Positions 47,064-57,411 of a DNA stretch of 58,037 bases are shown here, one piece after another. The notes below the pieces were generated by a model that was not told where the DNA came from, did no database searches, and worked only from the letters and a program-made list of their open reading frames with translations. The stretch's first letter is position 1, and every line of letters begins with the position of its first letter. The DNA comes from Verrucomicrobiota bacterium (lineage in GTDB: Bacteria; Verrucomicrobiota; Verrucomicrobiia; Opitutales; Opitutaceae), in assembly GCA_016871595.1 (NCBI GenBank), contig VHCY01000005.1, positions 1-58,037 of the forward strand. The letters are read 5' to 3'. The position numbers and the translations under genes were made by a program.

Positions 47064-48125
47064 TCAGAAGCGGAGGAACAGGCGCTCCAGCAGGTAGCCG
47101 AGCAGCGCGGTGACGGGGATCGTCAGCACCCACGCCCACAGGATGCGCTGCACCACGCCCCATTTGACGGCGCTGAGGCGCTTGGTCGCGCCGACGCCCA
47201 TAATCGAGGTCGAGATGACGTGCGTGGTGGAGACGGGCACCCCGAGGGTGGCGGTGCCGTAGAGGATGGCTGCGGCGGTGGTCTCGGCGGCGAAGCCGTG
47301 GACGGGCTGCATCTTCACCATCTTGTGCCCCATCGTGCGGATAATGCGCCAGCCGCCCGCGGCGGTGCCGGCGGCCATCGTGATCGCGCAGAGAATGACG
47401 ACCCACATCGGGATGTCCTTGAACTCGTTCACCCGCAGGAAGCCCGCCCATTCGGGGAGGTCATTGAACACGCCCGTGGAGGTGCCCGTGAACAGCGCAA
47501 GCGTGATGATGCCCATCGCCTTCTGCGCGTCGTTGGAGCCGTGGCTGAAGCCCATAAACCCCGCGCTGACCAGCTGGGCCTTGCCGAAGATCATCCCCAC
47601 CAGCCGCGGGGTCATCCCGCGGAGCACGATCAGCAGCAGTCCCATCAGCAGGGCGCCGGCGATCAGGCCGATCAGGGGCGAGGTGAACATCGGCAGCACC
47701 ACCTTCGGCCACAGGCCCATCGACTTTCCCTTGGCATCCTGCGCGTGCCAGATGAGCACGTCCCACTTGCCGGCCGCGGTCGCGAGGGCGGCGCCGCACA
47801 GGCCCCCGATCAGCGCGTGGCTGGAGCTCGAGGGCAGCCCGAGCCACCAGGTGAACAGGTTCCAGATGATCGCCGCGAGGAGGGCAGCCAGCACCGTTGT
47901 CATCGTCACCGCGGAGGCGTCGACCAGCCCCCCGCTGATCGTCTTGGCCACCGCCGTGCCCACCAAGGCGCCGATCAGGTTCCAAAAGGCCGCCCACATC
48001 ACGGCGGCCCGCGGGGTCATCACCTTGGTCGAGACGACGGTCGCGATCGCGTTGGCGGTGTCGTGGAAGCCGTTGATGTACTCGAACGTCAGCGCGGCGA
48101 GCAGGACCAGCAGGAAAAGCGTCAT
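47064..48125 (-). CDS. pit: low-affinity inorganic phosphate transporter (PiT)
   Basis: FEYINGFHDTANAIATVVSTKVMTPRAAV, FMGFSHGSNDAQKAMGI. Confidence 0.95.
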   Translation of the reverse strand: MTLFLLVLLAALTFEYINGFHDTANAIATVVSTKVMTPRAAVMWAAFWNLIGALVGTAVAKTISGGLVDASAVTMTTVLAALLAAIIWNLFTWWLGLPSSSSHALIGGLCGAALATAAGKWDVLIWHAQDAKGKSMGLWPKVVLPMFTSPLIGLIAGALLMGLLLIVLRGMTPRLVGMIFGKAQLVSAGFMGFSHGSNDAQKAMGIITLALFTGTSTGVFNDLPEWAGFLRVNEFKDIPMWVVILCAITMAAGTAAGGWRIIRTMGHKMVKMQPVHGFAAETTAAAILYGTATLGVPVSTTHVISTSIMGVGATKRLSAVKWGVVQRILWAWVLTIPVTALLGYLLERLFLRF

Positions 48126-48150
48126 CGCGGGCGGGGCCGTCCGGGCGGGC

Positions 48151-48795
48151 TCAGGAGTGCTTGAGCACGATCTGCACAACGATATTGCCGGCGTTGCGGC
48201 AGCGGTCGATCGCCTGCTCCACCATCTCGAAGAGGTTCTGCAAGATCACCAGTTCCTTGGCGTCGTACGGCCCCTGGTAGAGCTCGCGCAGCAGCTGCAG
48301 CATCACCTTGTCCGCCTCGCCCTCCGCGTGCTGCAGCCGGTGATTGGCGTCGCGGATGCGCTCCACGTTGGTGCCGCCGCGCAGCTGCTTCACCATAAAC
48401 ACCAGCGCCTCCGCCGCCTGCGTCATCAGCTGCGCCTGGCGCTCAAAGGCCGCGTACGGGATGCGCCCGGGGTAGATCGACAGCCGCTCGGCGATCTTCT
48501 CCACCTGCTTCGGCACGCGGTACAGGGCGAAGGAAAGCTCCTCGATGTCCTCGCGCTCCAGCGGCGTCACGAACGTCCGGCTCAGCTCCTCCGTCATCTG
48601 GTCCCGGATCCGCTTCTCCTTGCGCCGGGCCTGGATGAACTCGTCGAGCGGCAGGTCGGCGGGGTTGCTGCCCGCGGACAATTTCCGTAGCGCCGCCCCG
48701 AACAGGGTCACACTCACCTTGGCCTCCTCCGCGCCCGCCTCCAGCAGGTCGAAGAACTTCTCCTCTTTGCCCAGCAGTTTTTTCAGGGAAAGCAT
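48151..48795 (-). CDS. DUF47/PhoU-like protein, partner of PiT
   Basis: KFFDLLEAGAEEAKVSVTLF ... TPLEREDIEELSFALYRV. Confidence 0.9.
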   Translation of the reverse strand: MLSLKKLLGKEEKFFDLLEAGAEEAKVSVTLFGAALRKLSAGSNPADLPLDEFIQARRKEKRIRDQMTEELSRTFVTPLEREDIEELSFALYRVPKQVEKIAERLSIYPGRIPYAAFERQAQLMTQAAEALVFMVKQLRGGTNVERIRDANHRLQHAEGEADKVMLQLLRELYQGPYDAKELVILQNLFEMVEQAIDRCRNAGNIVVQIVLKHS

Positions 48796-48966
48796 CGCCG
48801 AGTGAATGACCGGGCGGCTTGCCGGGGGCCAAGCTTTTTCTTGCCCGCGCCGCGATTTCGCGGGGGCGCGCCTTGACGCCGGCCCGGCCCGCGGCCCACC
48901 CTGCTGCCCTTCCGGCCCCCGTCCCGCGGGTGCGCCGGCCACCCCGTCCCCGCCCCCTCCCTGCCG

Positions 48967-49941
48967 ATGAAACTGTCCCTGTTCACCGTCCTCGCCGCGC
49001 TCGCGGCCGCCCCATTGGCCGCCGCCGAGGCCTACAAGATCGCCGTCATCCCGAAGGGCACGACGCACGAGTTCTGGAACGCCATCCACGCCGGCGCGCG
49101 CAAGGCCGAGCGCGAGCTCAAGGCCGAGGGCGTCAACCTCCAGGTGATCTGGAAGGGGCCGCTGCGCGAGGACGACCGCGAGCAGCAGATCCAGGTGGTG
49201 GAGAACTTCGTCGGCCAGCGCCTCAGCGGCCTGGTCCTCGCCCCGCTCGACCGCCGCGGGCTGGTGGCGCCGGTGGAGACCGCCGTCCGCGCGAAGATCC
49301 CCGTGGTACTAATCGACTCCGACCTGGACTCAAAGGCCCCGGCCAGCTTCGTCGCCACCGACAACCGGGAGGGCGGCCGCATCGCCGCCCGCGAGCTCGG
49401 CCGGATGCTCGGCGGCAAGGGCAACGTCATTATGCTCCGCCTCCAGGTCGGCTCCGCCAGCACCGAGGCGCGCGAGGAGGGTTTCCTCGAGGTGATGCGC
49501 AAGGACTTCCCCGGCATCAAGCTGCTCTCCACCGACCAGCACGGCGGGGTCACGCGCGACACCGCCAAGCGGGCGAGCGAGAACCTGCTCAACCGCTTTG
49601 GCCGCCAGGTGAACGGCATCTTCTGCTGCAACGAGTCCACCGGCGTCGGGATGCTGCTCGCCCTGCGCGACGCGGGTCTGGCCGGCAAGGTGCGGCTGGT
49701 GGCCTTCGACGCGGGCGAGACGCTGATCGCGGGCCTCCGCTCCGGGCACGTCGACGGCCTCGTGGCCCAAAACCCGATGCGGATGGGTTACCTCGGCGTG
49801 AAGCATATGGTCGACGTCCTCCGCGGCCGCCCCGTGCCCGCCCGGGTCGACACCGGCGTGGGCTTCGTGACGCGCGCCAACCTGGACGCCCCGGAGCTGG
49901 CGGAGTTCGTCCGCCCGCCGCTTGACCAGTACCTGAAGTGA
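48967..49941 (+). CDS. sugar ABC transporter periplasmic-binding protein (RbsB-like)
   Basis: signal peptide; YKIAVIPKGTTHEFWNAIHAGARKAERELKAEG ... VVLIDSDLDSKAPASFVATDNREGG. Confidence 0.93.
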   Translation: MKLSLFTVLAALAAAPLAAAEAYKIAVIPKGTTHEFWNAIHAGARKAERELKAEGVNLQVIWKGPLREDDREQQIQVVENFVGQRLSGLVLAPLDRRGLVAPVETAVRAKIPVVLIDSDLDSKAPASFVATDNREGGRIAARELGRMLGGKGNVIMLRLQVGSASTEAREEGFLEVMRKDFPGIKLLSTDQHGGVTRDTAKRASENLLNRFGRQVNGIFCCNESTGVGMLLALRDAGLAGKVRLVAFDAGETLIAGLRSGHVDGLVAQNPMRMGYLGVKHMVDVLRGRPVPARVDTGVGFVTRANLDAPELAEFVRPPLDQYLK

Positions 49942-51443
49942 TGAGCGTCGCGCCCGCGCTCGAGCTCCGCGGGATCCGCAAGCGCTTCGGGGCCACCGAG
50001 GCGCTGCGTGGGGTCTCCCTCGCCGTCGCGCCCGGGGAGGTGCACGCGCTGATCGGGGAGAACGGCGCGGGCAAGAGCACGCTGATGAAGGTGCTCAGCG
50101 GCGCCCATCAGCCGGACGCCGGGGAAATGGCGCTCGCAGGCCAGCCCTACCGCCCTGCCGGCCCGCCCGACGCCCGCCGCCGCGGCGTGGCGATGATCTA
50201 CCAGGAACTCACCCTCGCGCCGCACCTTTCCGCCCGGGAGAACATCCTGCTCGGCCTCGAGCCGGCCCGCGCCGGCTGGATCAACGTCGCCGCTGCGCGC
50301 GCGGCGGCCCGGGACGCGCTCGCCCAGCTGGGCCACGGGGAGCTCGACCTGGAGCGCCCCGCCGGCGCCTTCGGCATCGCCGAGCGCCAGATCATCGAGA
50401 TCGCCCGTGCCCTCGTCGGCCGGCCGCGGGTGTTGATCCTGGACGAACCCACGAGCAGCCTGACCGGCGCGGATGCCGAGCGCCTGTTCGCGGTCATCAC
50501 CCGCCTGCGGGACCAGGGGGTGAGCATCATCTACATCTCCCACTTCCTGGAGGAATGCCGGCGCCTCTGCGACCGCTACACCGTGCTCAAGGACGGCGCC
50601 TCGGTCGGCGCGGGCCGGATGGCGGAGACCACGCCGGACGAGCTCGTCACGCGGATGACCGGGCGCGAGGTGCGGGACCTCTACCCCCGCCACGCGCGGG
50701 CGGCGGGGGAGCCGCTGCTCGAGGTGCGCACGCTCGCGGCCGGGCCGCGCCTGCGGGGCGCGGACTGCGTCGTGCGGGCGGGGGAGATCTTCGGGCTCGC
50801 GGGGCTGATCGGCGCCGGCCGCACGGAGCTGCTGCGCGCGGTCTTCGGGCTCGATCCGCGGAGCGCGGGCGGCGTGCGGTTCGGCGGGGAGGAGGCCGCC
50901 GCCCGTCCGCGCGGCTGCTGGGCGCAGGGGGCGGGCTTCCTCAGCGAGGACCGCAAGGAGGAGGGCCTGCTGCTCTCGCAGCCGCTGGGCGACAACCTCA
51001 CCCTCACCAAGCTGGGCGCCTTCAGCCGTGCCGGCTGGATCGACACCGGGCGCCAGACGGCGGCCGCGGCGCGCTGGATCGCGGCCCTGCGGATCCGCTG
51101 CCTCGGCCCGGGTCAACCCGTGGGCCAGTTGTCTGGCGGCAACCAGCAGAAGGTGGCCCTCGCCCGGCTGCTGGAGCACCCGGCGCGCATCCTGCTCCTC
51201 GATGAACCCACCCGCGGCATCGACGTCGGCAGCAAGGCCGAGATTTATACCCTCATCGGCGAGCTCGCCGCGTCCGGCAAGGCCGTGGTGGTCGCCAGCA
51301 GCCACCTGCCCGAACTGCTCGGCCTCTGCGACACCATCGGCGTGATGTGCCGGGGCTCCCTCGTCGCGGTGCGCCCCCGCGCCCAATGGTCCGAGGCCGA
51401 GCTCCTGCGCGTGGCGACCGGCGCCGCCGCCCCCTCCTCCTGA
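49941..51443 (+). CDS. sugar ABC transporter ATP-binding protein (two ABC domains)
   Basis: GENGAGKSTLMKVLSGAHQPDAG, LILDEPTSSL, LSGGNQQKVALARLL, LLLDEPTRGIDVG. Confidence 0.96.
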   Translation: MSVAPALELRGIRKRFGATEALRGVSLAVAPGEVHALIGENGAGKSTLMKVLSGAHQPDAGEMALAGQPYRPAGPPDARRRGVAMIYQELTLAPHLSARENILLGLEPARAGWINVAAARAAARDALAQLGHGELDLERPAGAFGIAERQIIEIARALVGRPRVLILDEPTSSLTGADAERLFAVITRLRDQGVSIIYISHFLEECRRLCDRYTVLKDGASVGAGRMAETTPDELVTRMTGREVRDLYPRHARAAGEPLLEVRTLAAGPRLRGADCVVRAGEIFGLAGLIGAGRTELLRAVFGLDPRSAGGVRFGGEEAAARPRGCWAQGAGFLSEDRKEEGLLLSQPLGDNLTLTKLGAFSRAGWIDTGRQTAAAARWIAALRIRCLGPGQPVGQLSGGNQQKVALARLLEHPARILLLDEPTRGIDVGSKAEIYTLIGELAASGKAVVVASSHLPELLGLCDTIGVMCRGSLVAVRPRAQWSEAELLRVATGAAAPSS

Positions 51444-52408
51444 TGAACCCCCGCCTGCCCGCCCTGCTCGCGCGTCTCGGCCCCTTCCTCGGCCTGCTGC
51501 TGGTGACCGCCCTCTTCGCGCTCCCCGCGGAGACGCGCGAGCACTTCCTCTCCTACGGGAACCTCAAGATCGTCCTCACCCAGACCGTCATCGTCGCGAT
51601 CGGTGCCCTCGGAATGACGCTCATCATCGTCAGCGGGGGCATCGACCTCTCCGTGGGCTCCAGCATCGCGTGCACCAGCGTCGTGGGGGCCCTCCTGCTG
51701 CAGCGCGGCTGGGGTCCCTTGCCCGTGGTCCTAGCGATCGTGGGCGCCGGCGCCGTCCTTGGCCTCATCAACGGCCTGTCGATCGCCCTGCTGCGGGTCG
51801 TGCCCTTCATCATCACGCTGGGCACCCTCGGCGTGGCGCGCGGGGGCGCCAAGTGGCTCGCGGACAACCAAACGGTCAATTACGAGTCCTCCCCGATCAA
51901 CGGCTGGATGACCACCGCCGACCCGTTCGGTTACGCGCTGCCCGCCGGGGTCTGGGTCGCGGGCGGGCTCGCGCTGGTGATGGCGGCGGTGCTCCGGCGC
52001 ACGGTCTTCGGGCGCCACGTCTTCGCGTTGGGTTCGAACGAAGCCGCGGCGCGCCTCTGCGGGGTCGAGACCGCCCGGCTCAAGGTGGCGATCTACGCCG
52101 TGGCCGGCGCCACCTTCGGCGCGGCGGGGGTCTTCCAGCTCGCCCGGCTCCGGCAGGGGGACCCGACGGTGGCCGTGGGGCTCGAGCTGGACATTATCGC
52201 GGCGGTGATCATCGGCGGCGCCAGCCTCAGCGGGGGCGTGGGCACGGTGCTCGGCTCGATGATCGGTGCGCTCATCATGGCCGTCCTCCGCAACGGCTCC
52301 CAGCAGATGGGCTGGCCGACCTACTTCCAGGAAATCATCATCGGTCTGGTCATCATCGTCGCGGTCTTCGTCGACCGGCTCCGCCAGGGCCGCGCGTCCG
52401 CCGCCTGA
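51443..52408 (+). CDS. sugar ABC transporter permease (RbsC-like)
   Basis: GMTLIIVSGGIDLSVGS, GRHVFALGSNEAAARLCGV, IIGGASLSGGVGTVLGSMIGALIMAVLRNG. Confidence 0.96.
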   Translation: MNPRLPALLARLGPFLGLLLVTALFALPAETREHFLSYGNLKIVLTQTVIVAIGALGMTLIIVSGGIDLSVGSSIACTSVVGALLLQRGWGPLPVVLAIVGAGAVLGLINGLSIALLRVVPFIITLGTLGVARGGAKWLADNQTVNYESSPINGWMTTADPFGYALPAGVWVAGGLALVMAAVLRRTVFGRHVFALGSNEAAARLCGVETARLKVAIYAVAGATFGAAGVFQLARLRQGDPTVAVGLELDIIAAVIIGGASLSGGVGTVLGSMIGALIMAVLRNGSQQMGWPTYFQEIIIGLVIIVAVFVDRLRQGRASAA

Positions 52409-52460
52409 GCCGCTCCGCGGGCCCGGCATTGCCATCCGGGGCGGCCTCGCCTAGCGCAGG

Positions 52461-54536
52461 GTGATGCCGTCGCGTCCGCCCTTCCGCCATCCGACCAAGG
52501 TCCTGCTGGTCGATGACGAGGCGCTGGTCGCCACCGCCGTCCGGGCGGCGCTCGCGGACCTGCCCGACCTCGAGTTCCACTTCTGCCAGGATTCGCGGCA
52601 GGCTCTCGCCGAGGCCCGTCGGCTCGGCCCCACCGTCATCCTGCAGGACTTGCTGATGCCGGATGTCGACGGCCTCGAGCTCCTCCGGCGCTACCGGGAG
52701 GACGAGGTCTTGCGCGGGGTTCCGGTGATCGTCGTCTCCGCCAAGGAGGACGCGCGCAGCAAGGCCCTCGCCTTCGAGCTCGGCGCGAGCGACTACCTCG
52801 TCAAGCTGCCCAACCGGGTCGAGCTGGTCGCACGGGTGAAGCACCACTCGGGCGCCTGCGTCAGCCGCCGCCAGCGCGACGAGGCGTTCGAGGCCCTGCG
52901 CGAGAGCGAGCAGGAACTGGCCGCCCGCAACGCGGAGTTGGTCGCGCTCAACGCCCGCCTCGAGGAGGCTACCCGCGCGAAATCCGAGTTTCTCGCCAAC
53001 ATGAGCCACGAGATCCGCACCCCGATGAACGGGGTGATCGGGATGACCGCGCTCCTGCTGGAGACGCCCCTCACCGGCGACCAGCGCACCTGCGTGGACA
53101 CGATCCGCAGCTGCGGTGAGAGCCTGCTCACGATCATCAACGACATCCTCGACTTCTCGAAGATCGAGGCGGGTCGCGTCGAGGTGGAGCAGCACCCCTA
53201 CGACCTCCGGCAGTGCATCGAGGACGCCTGCGAGCTGGTGGCCCCGCGCGCCGCGGAGAAGGGGCTCGACCTGGTCGTCCTCATCGCCCCGGGTACCCCG
53301 GAAACGGTGATTGGCGACGGTACCCGCCTGCGCCAGATCCTCGTCAACCTCGCCGTGAATGCGGTGAAGTTTACCCCCCGCGGACAGGTCGTGGTCGAGG
53401 CGCGAGCGGAGCCGGGGCCCGCGGCCGGCGCGGCGACGCTGCGCTTCGCGGTCCACGACACCGGCATCGGGGTCCCGGCGGACAAGCGGGACCGGCTCTT
53501 CCGCTCGTTCTCGCAGGTCGACAGCTCCACCACGCGCCAGTACGGCGGGACAGGCCTAGGCCTCGCGATCTGCAAGCGCCTCGCGGAGCTGCTCGGCGGC
53601 GGCATCGGCTTCGAGAGCGAGGAGGGCAAGGGATCCACGTTCTTTTTTCATGTGCAGGTGCGCCTCGGCGAGCCGCAGCGGCCGGTCTGGCAGACGGCGA
53701 CCGACCCGTTGCGTGGCCGGCGGATCCTAGTGGTGGATGACAACGCGGCGCAGCGCCGGCTCGTGCGCGAATGCGCCGGGATCTGGCAGGCCGAGGTCGT
53801 GGAGGCCACCAGCGTCGAGGAGGCCGCGGGCCTCCTGGCCCCGGCCGGAGACCGTGCGTTGGATGCGGTGGTCATCGACGGGGAACTGCTGGGGGCGGAT
53901 CCCGCCGCTGGCCTGGCTCGCCTCCGCGCCGGGGCGGCCACGGTACCCCCCGTACTGCTTTCCCTCGCGCGTCACCCTCGGGCAGGAGAACCGGGGGCCG
54001 GCGGCAGCGAAGTGTTTCTCGTCCGACCGGTGCGCCCCGCGGTGCTGTACGAGTGCCTGCTCCAAATGCTGGCGGAACGGTCCGCCCCCGCGGGCGGCGA
54101 TGGCGCCGCCAGTCGACCGCCCCGGCCGCTCGCGGCCCAGTTGCCGCTCCGCGTCCTCGTGGCGGACGACAACACGGTGAACCAGATGGTCGCGGTGATG
54201 ATGCTGAACCGGATGGGCTACGCCGCCGACGTCGTCGCCAACGGCATCGAGGTGCTCCGGGCGCTCGAGGTGAAGGTCTACGACCTCATCTTCCTCGATA
54301 TCCGGATGCCCGAGCTCGACGGCTACGATGTCGCCCGCCGGGTGCGGGAGCGCTGGGCCTCCCAGCCCGCGGGCCGTCCGCGGCTGGTCGCGGTCACCGG
54401 CAACGCGATGCAGGGCGAGCGCGAGCGCTGCCTCGGGGCGGGGATGGACGACTACGTTGCGAAGCCCTTCCGCCTCGATGACCTGCGCGTGATGCTCCAG
54501 CGCTGGGGGCGCCGGCCCGTCCCGGGCAAGCCCTAG
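52461..54536 (+). CDS. hybrid sensor histidine kinase REC-HisKA-HATPase-REC-REC
   Basis: KVLLVDDEA receiver; [39 protein letters not shown]; two C-terminal receivers (ILVVDDN, VLVADDN). Confidence 0.95.
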   Translation: MMPSRPPFRHPTKVLLVDDEALVATAVRAALADLPDLEFHFCQDSRQALAEARRLGPTVILQDLLMPDVDGLELLRRYREDEVLRGVPVIVVSAKEDARSKALAFELGASDYLVKLPNRVELVARVKHHSGACVSRRQRDEAFEALRESEQELAARNAELVALNARLEEATRAKSEFLANMSHEIRTPMNGVIGMTALLLETPLTGDQRTCVDTIRSCGESLLTIINDILDFSKIEAGRVEVEQHPYDLRQCIEDACELVAPRAAEKGLDLVVLIAPGTPETVIGDGTRLRQILVNLAVNAVKFTPRGQVVVEARAEPGPAAGAATLRFAVHDTGIGVPADKRDRLFRSFSQVDSSTTRQYGGTGLGLAICKRLAELLGGGIGFESEEGKGSTFFFHVQVRLGEPQRPVWQTATDPLRGRRILVVDDNAAQRRLVRECAGIWQAEVVEATSVEEAAGLLAPAGDRALDAVVIDGELLGADPAAGLARLRAGAATVPPVLLSLARHPRAGEPGAGGSEVFLVRPVRPAVLYECLLQMLAERSAPAGGDGAASRPPRPLAAQLPLRVLVADDNTVNQMVAVMMLNRMGYAADVVANGIEVLRALEVKVYDLIFLDIRMPELDGYDVARRVRERWASQPAGRPRLVAVTGNAMQGERERCLGAGMDDYVAKPFRLDDLRVMLQRWGRRPVPGKP

Positions 54537-55618
54537 CGGGTGGCGGCTGCGGCCGCCGGGAATCGGAGCTGGCTGAGGCGCACGGAGGTCTTGGCGCGGA
54601 CGCGGCCCGTGCCGTCGCGCACCTGCAGGGCCACCCGCGGGTCCGCCTGCTGCCAGTCGATCTCGATCCAGCCGAAGTGGTGGTCCATGCAGGCCTGGCC
54701 GATGCGGTTGCGGTTGGGCTCGAGGTTGTCCCACTCGGAGTTGATGCCGCTCGCGGTGAGGTCGTGGAGGGGGTAGCACTTTGGCGCCTTCAGGACCGAG
54801 ATCTCGCCCCAGTGCACGTCGCCGGAGAGGAACACCACCCCCTGCGCGCGCGTGCTGACGATCAGGTCCACCATCCGGTCCACCTCGGTGGGGAAATTGG
54901 TCCACGACTCCCAGCCGTTGTACTCGTGGCCGAACTGGATGCTGGTGCCGATCAGGCGCAGGTCGGCGGGTTCCTGCAGCCGCTCGCGCAGCCACGCCCA
55001 CTGCTCCGCGCCGAGAAAAGTGTTCTCCGGATTAGAGTCGGGCCGGTAGTCGTTCTTGTAGGAGGAGGTCGTGTTGCGGGTCAGCGGGCTGCGGAAAGTG
55101 CGCGTGTCGAGGAGGATCACCTGCAGCGTGCGCTTCCCGGCCGGGTCCGTGAAGCGGTAGCTCGTGTGGATGCCCGGGCGAGCTCGGCGGGGGCTGTCCG
55201 CCGGCTCCTGCCAGAAGCGCAGGAACACCTCCTTCGAGGCCTCCTTCATCGGATACTCGCGCCCGCCGTCATTCACCCCGTAATCGTGGTCGTCCCAGGT
55301 CGCGATCATCGGGACCTCCGCGCGGAGGGCCGCGAACGTGGGCTTGGCCGCGACCTGCCGGTACTTGGCCTCCAGGACCGCCATATCCTGGGTGTCCCCG
55401 TAGACGTTGTCGCCGAGCCAGATGAAGAGCTCCGGCTGGAGCTCGCGCACCATCTGCAGCACCGGCGCGGGGCGGTCCTGCTTCATGCACGAGCCGAGGG
55501 CGATCCGCGAGACGAGCGGATTCACGGCGGGGGCGGGCGCGGGCACGGGTGGCGTGGCGGCGGTCGCGGCGGCGAAGGAGGTCAGGAGCAAAAGGGCAAG
55601 GTGGGGGCGGGCGCGCAT
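54533..55618 (-). CDS. PhoD-like alkaline phosphatase/phosphodiesterase
   Basis: [46 protein letters not shown]. Confidence 0.92.
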   Translation of the reverse strand: MRARPHLALLLLTSFAAATAATPPVPAPAPAVNPLVSRIALGSCMKQDRPAPVLQMVRELQPELFIWLGDNVYGDTQDMAVLEAKYRQVAAKPTFAALRAEVPMIATWDDHDYGVNDGGREYPMKEASKEVFLRFWQEPADSPRRARPGIHTSYRFTDPAGKRTLQVILLDTRTFRSPLTRNTTSSYKNDYRPDSNPENTFLGAEQWAWLRERLQEPADLRLIGTSIQFGHEYNGWESWTNFPTEVDRMVDLIVSTRAQGVVFLSGDVHWGEISVLKAPKCYPLHDLTASGINSEWDNLEPNRNRIGQACMDHHFGWIEIDWQQADPRVALQVRDGTGRVRAKTSVRLSQLRFPAAAAATR

Positions 55619-55746
55619 CGGGGACGAGGGGGAGTTCGCGGCGGAGCTTTTCCCCCGGGCGGCCACGGTGCAATCCGAACCACGCCGCGCGCGCGGTCAG
55701 CGGCGGCTTGCCGGCACCGGGGGGATCCCGCTTGCTCGGCGCCACT

Positions 55747-57390
55747 TTGGACACGCCCGCGTTCCCCCTCCCGCCGGATACCGCGACCGCCCCCCGCCCC
55801 CGCCGCGCGGGCTGGGCGGCCGCCGCCGTGCTGGTCGCGACGGTCTCCCTCACGGTGCTCGCCTTCCCGCCCTTCCGGGTGCCGGAGGCGGCCTACGCGT
55901 TGCTGTTTCCGGCCCTCTTCTGGGCCTACCACCGCCCGGCGTGGCGACTCTACCTGGGCACGATGTTCGCCGCCCAGGCGCTGGCCTGGACCGTGCTGCT
56001 CGGCTGGCTGCACCACGTCACCTGGCTGGGGTTGCTGCTGCTGGGGCCCTTCATCGGGGCGTGGGTCGGGGTCTGGTTCGTGGCGGCCCGCTGGGTGATG
56101 CCGCGCCTGCCGGGCCAGACCGCCCCGGTGCGTCTGCTGGCGGTGCTCGGCCTCGCGGGCGGCTGGGTGGTCGTGGAGTGGACCCGCTCCTGGCTGCTCG
56201 GCGGGTTCCCGTGGTTGCCGCTCTCCGCGAGCCAGTGGGAGCGGGTGAGCATCCTCCAGGTCGCACCGTACACGGGCGCCTACGGCATCTCCTTCGTGCT
56301 GGTGATGATGAACCTCGGTTTCGCCGCCTACGCGCACCGGCTCTTCCGCGAGCGCGCGACCGGCATCAACAAGCGGAGCCAGGAATTCTTCCTCGCCCTG
56401 TTCCTCCTCCTCACCTGCGTCTCCCTCCACCTCACGGAGGCCTTCAACCGCCGCGGCCAGACCGTGCCCGTCGGGCGCGTCGCGATCGTGCAGCCGAAGA
56501 TCGCCCAGGAGATCAAGTGGGACCCGCAGCGCGCGCCCGCCATCCTCGAGGTGCTGCGGCGGGTCACGCTCGAGGCCGCCGCGAGCCGGCCGGACCTCAT
56601 CCTGTGGCCGGAGGCGGTGACGCCGCTCGCCGTCCGCGGGGACGAGACGGTGCGGTTGTGGGTCGAGGGGCTGGTGCGCGAGGCCCGGGCGCCGCTGGTG
56701 CTCGGCTCGATCGCGATCGAGCAACCCGGCCAGCCCGGCGAATCCTGGCGCAACGGGGCGTTCCTGGTGACCCCCGCCGAGGGCGTGGCGCCGAACTATT
56801 ACGTGAAACGGCGGCTGGTGCCGTTCGGCGAATACGTGCCGCTGCGCCCGCTGATCGGGTGGATCGGCAAGTTCGTGCCCATCGGGGGGGACTTCGCGCC
56901 GGGCGAGACCTCCTCGCCCCTGCTCACGCCGGTGGCCGGGAGCGCGTTGGCCGCCGGGCCGCTCATCTGCTACGAGGATATTTTCCCGGGCCTCGCGCGG
57001 GGCAGCGTCCTCGGCGGTTCGGACCTGCTGGTCGTGCTGACCAACAACGGCTGGTTCGGCGAGGGCGGCGCGGCGGAACAGCACGCGGCCCACGCGGTGC
57101 TCCGGGCCGTCGAGACCCGGCGGCCCGTCCTGCGGTGCGGCAACGCCGGCTGGAGCGGCTGGATCGACGAGTTCGGGGTCATCCGCGCCCGGCTCACGGA
57201 CGAGGCCGGCAGCCTGTACTTCCGCGGTTTCCGGACCCTCGTGGTCACCCGTGATCCGCGCTGGATCGGCCGCTCCACGCCCTATGTCGCGTGGGGCGAC
57301 TGGTTCGTCCTGCTCAGCGCGGCGCTGGCGGCGGGCGCGGGGCTCCTGCTGCGGACCGCCCCGCGACCGCCTCCGGCCGGCGGCGCCTGA
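55747..57390 (+). CDS. lnt: apolipoprotein N-acyltransferase
   Basis: hydrophobic N-terminus; VGRVAIVQPKI, LILWPEAVTPL, YYVKRRLVPFGEYVPLR, ICYEDIFP, LVVLTNNGWFGEGGAAEQH; start uncertain (TTG 55732 or 55747). Confidence 0.93.
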   Translation: MDTPAFPLPPDTATAPRPRRAGWAAAAVLVATVSLTVLAFPPFRVPEAAYALLFPALFWAYHRPAWRLYLGTMFAAQALAWTVLLGWLHHVTWLGLLLLGPFIGAWVGVWFVAARWVMPRLPGQTAPVRLLAVLGLAGGWVVVEWTRSWLLGGFPWLPLSASQWERVSILQVAPYTGAYGISFVLVMMNLGFAAYAHRLFRERATGINKRSQEFFLALFLLLTCVSLHLTEAFNRRGQTVPVGRVAIVQPKIAQEIKWDPQRAPAILEVLRRVTLEAAASRPDLILWPEAVTPLAVRGDETVRLWVEGLVREARAPLVLGSIAIEQPGQPGESWRNGAFLVTPAEGVAPNYYVKRRLVPFGEYVPLRPLIGWIGKFVPIGGDFAPGETSSPLLTPVAGSALAAGPLICYEDIFPGLARGSVLGGSDLLVVLTNNGWFGEGGAAEQHAAHAVLRAVETRRPVLRCGNAGWSGWIDEFGVIRARLTDEAGSLYFRGFRTLVVTRDPRWIGRSTPYVAWGDWFVLLSAALAAGAGLLLRTAPRPPPAGGA

Positions 57391-57411
57391 ACCCGGGGGC
57401 TTCCCGCCGGC

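Noticed and set aside
48967-52408. Specific substrate assignment (ribose, xylose or other) for the ABC transporter
   Set aside because: RbsB/A/C-like sequences alone do not define the sugar and no catabolic genes are adjacent
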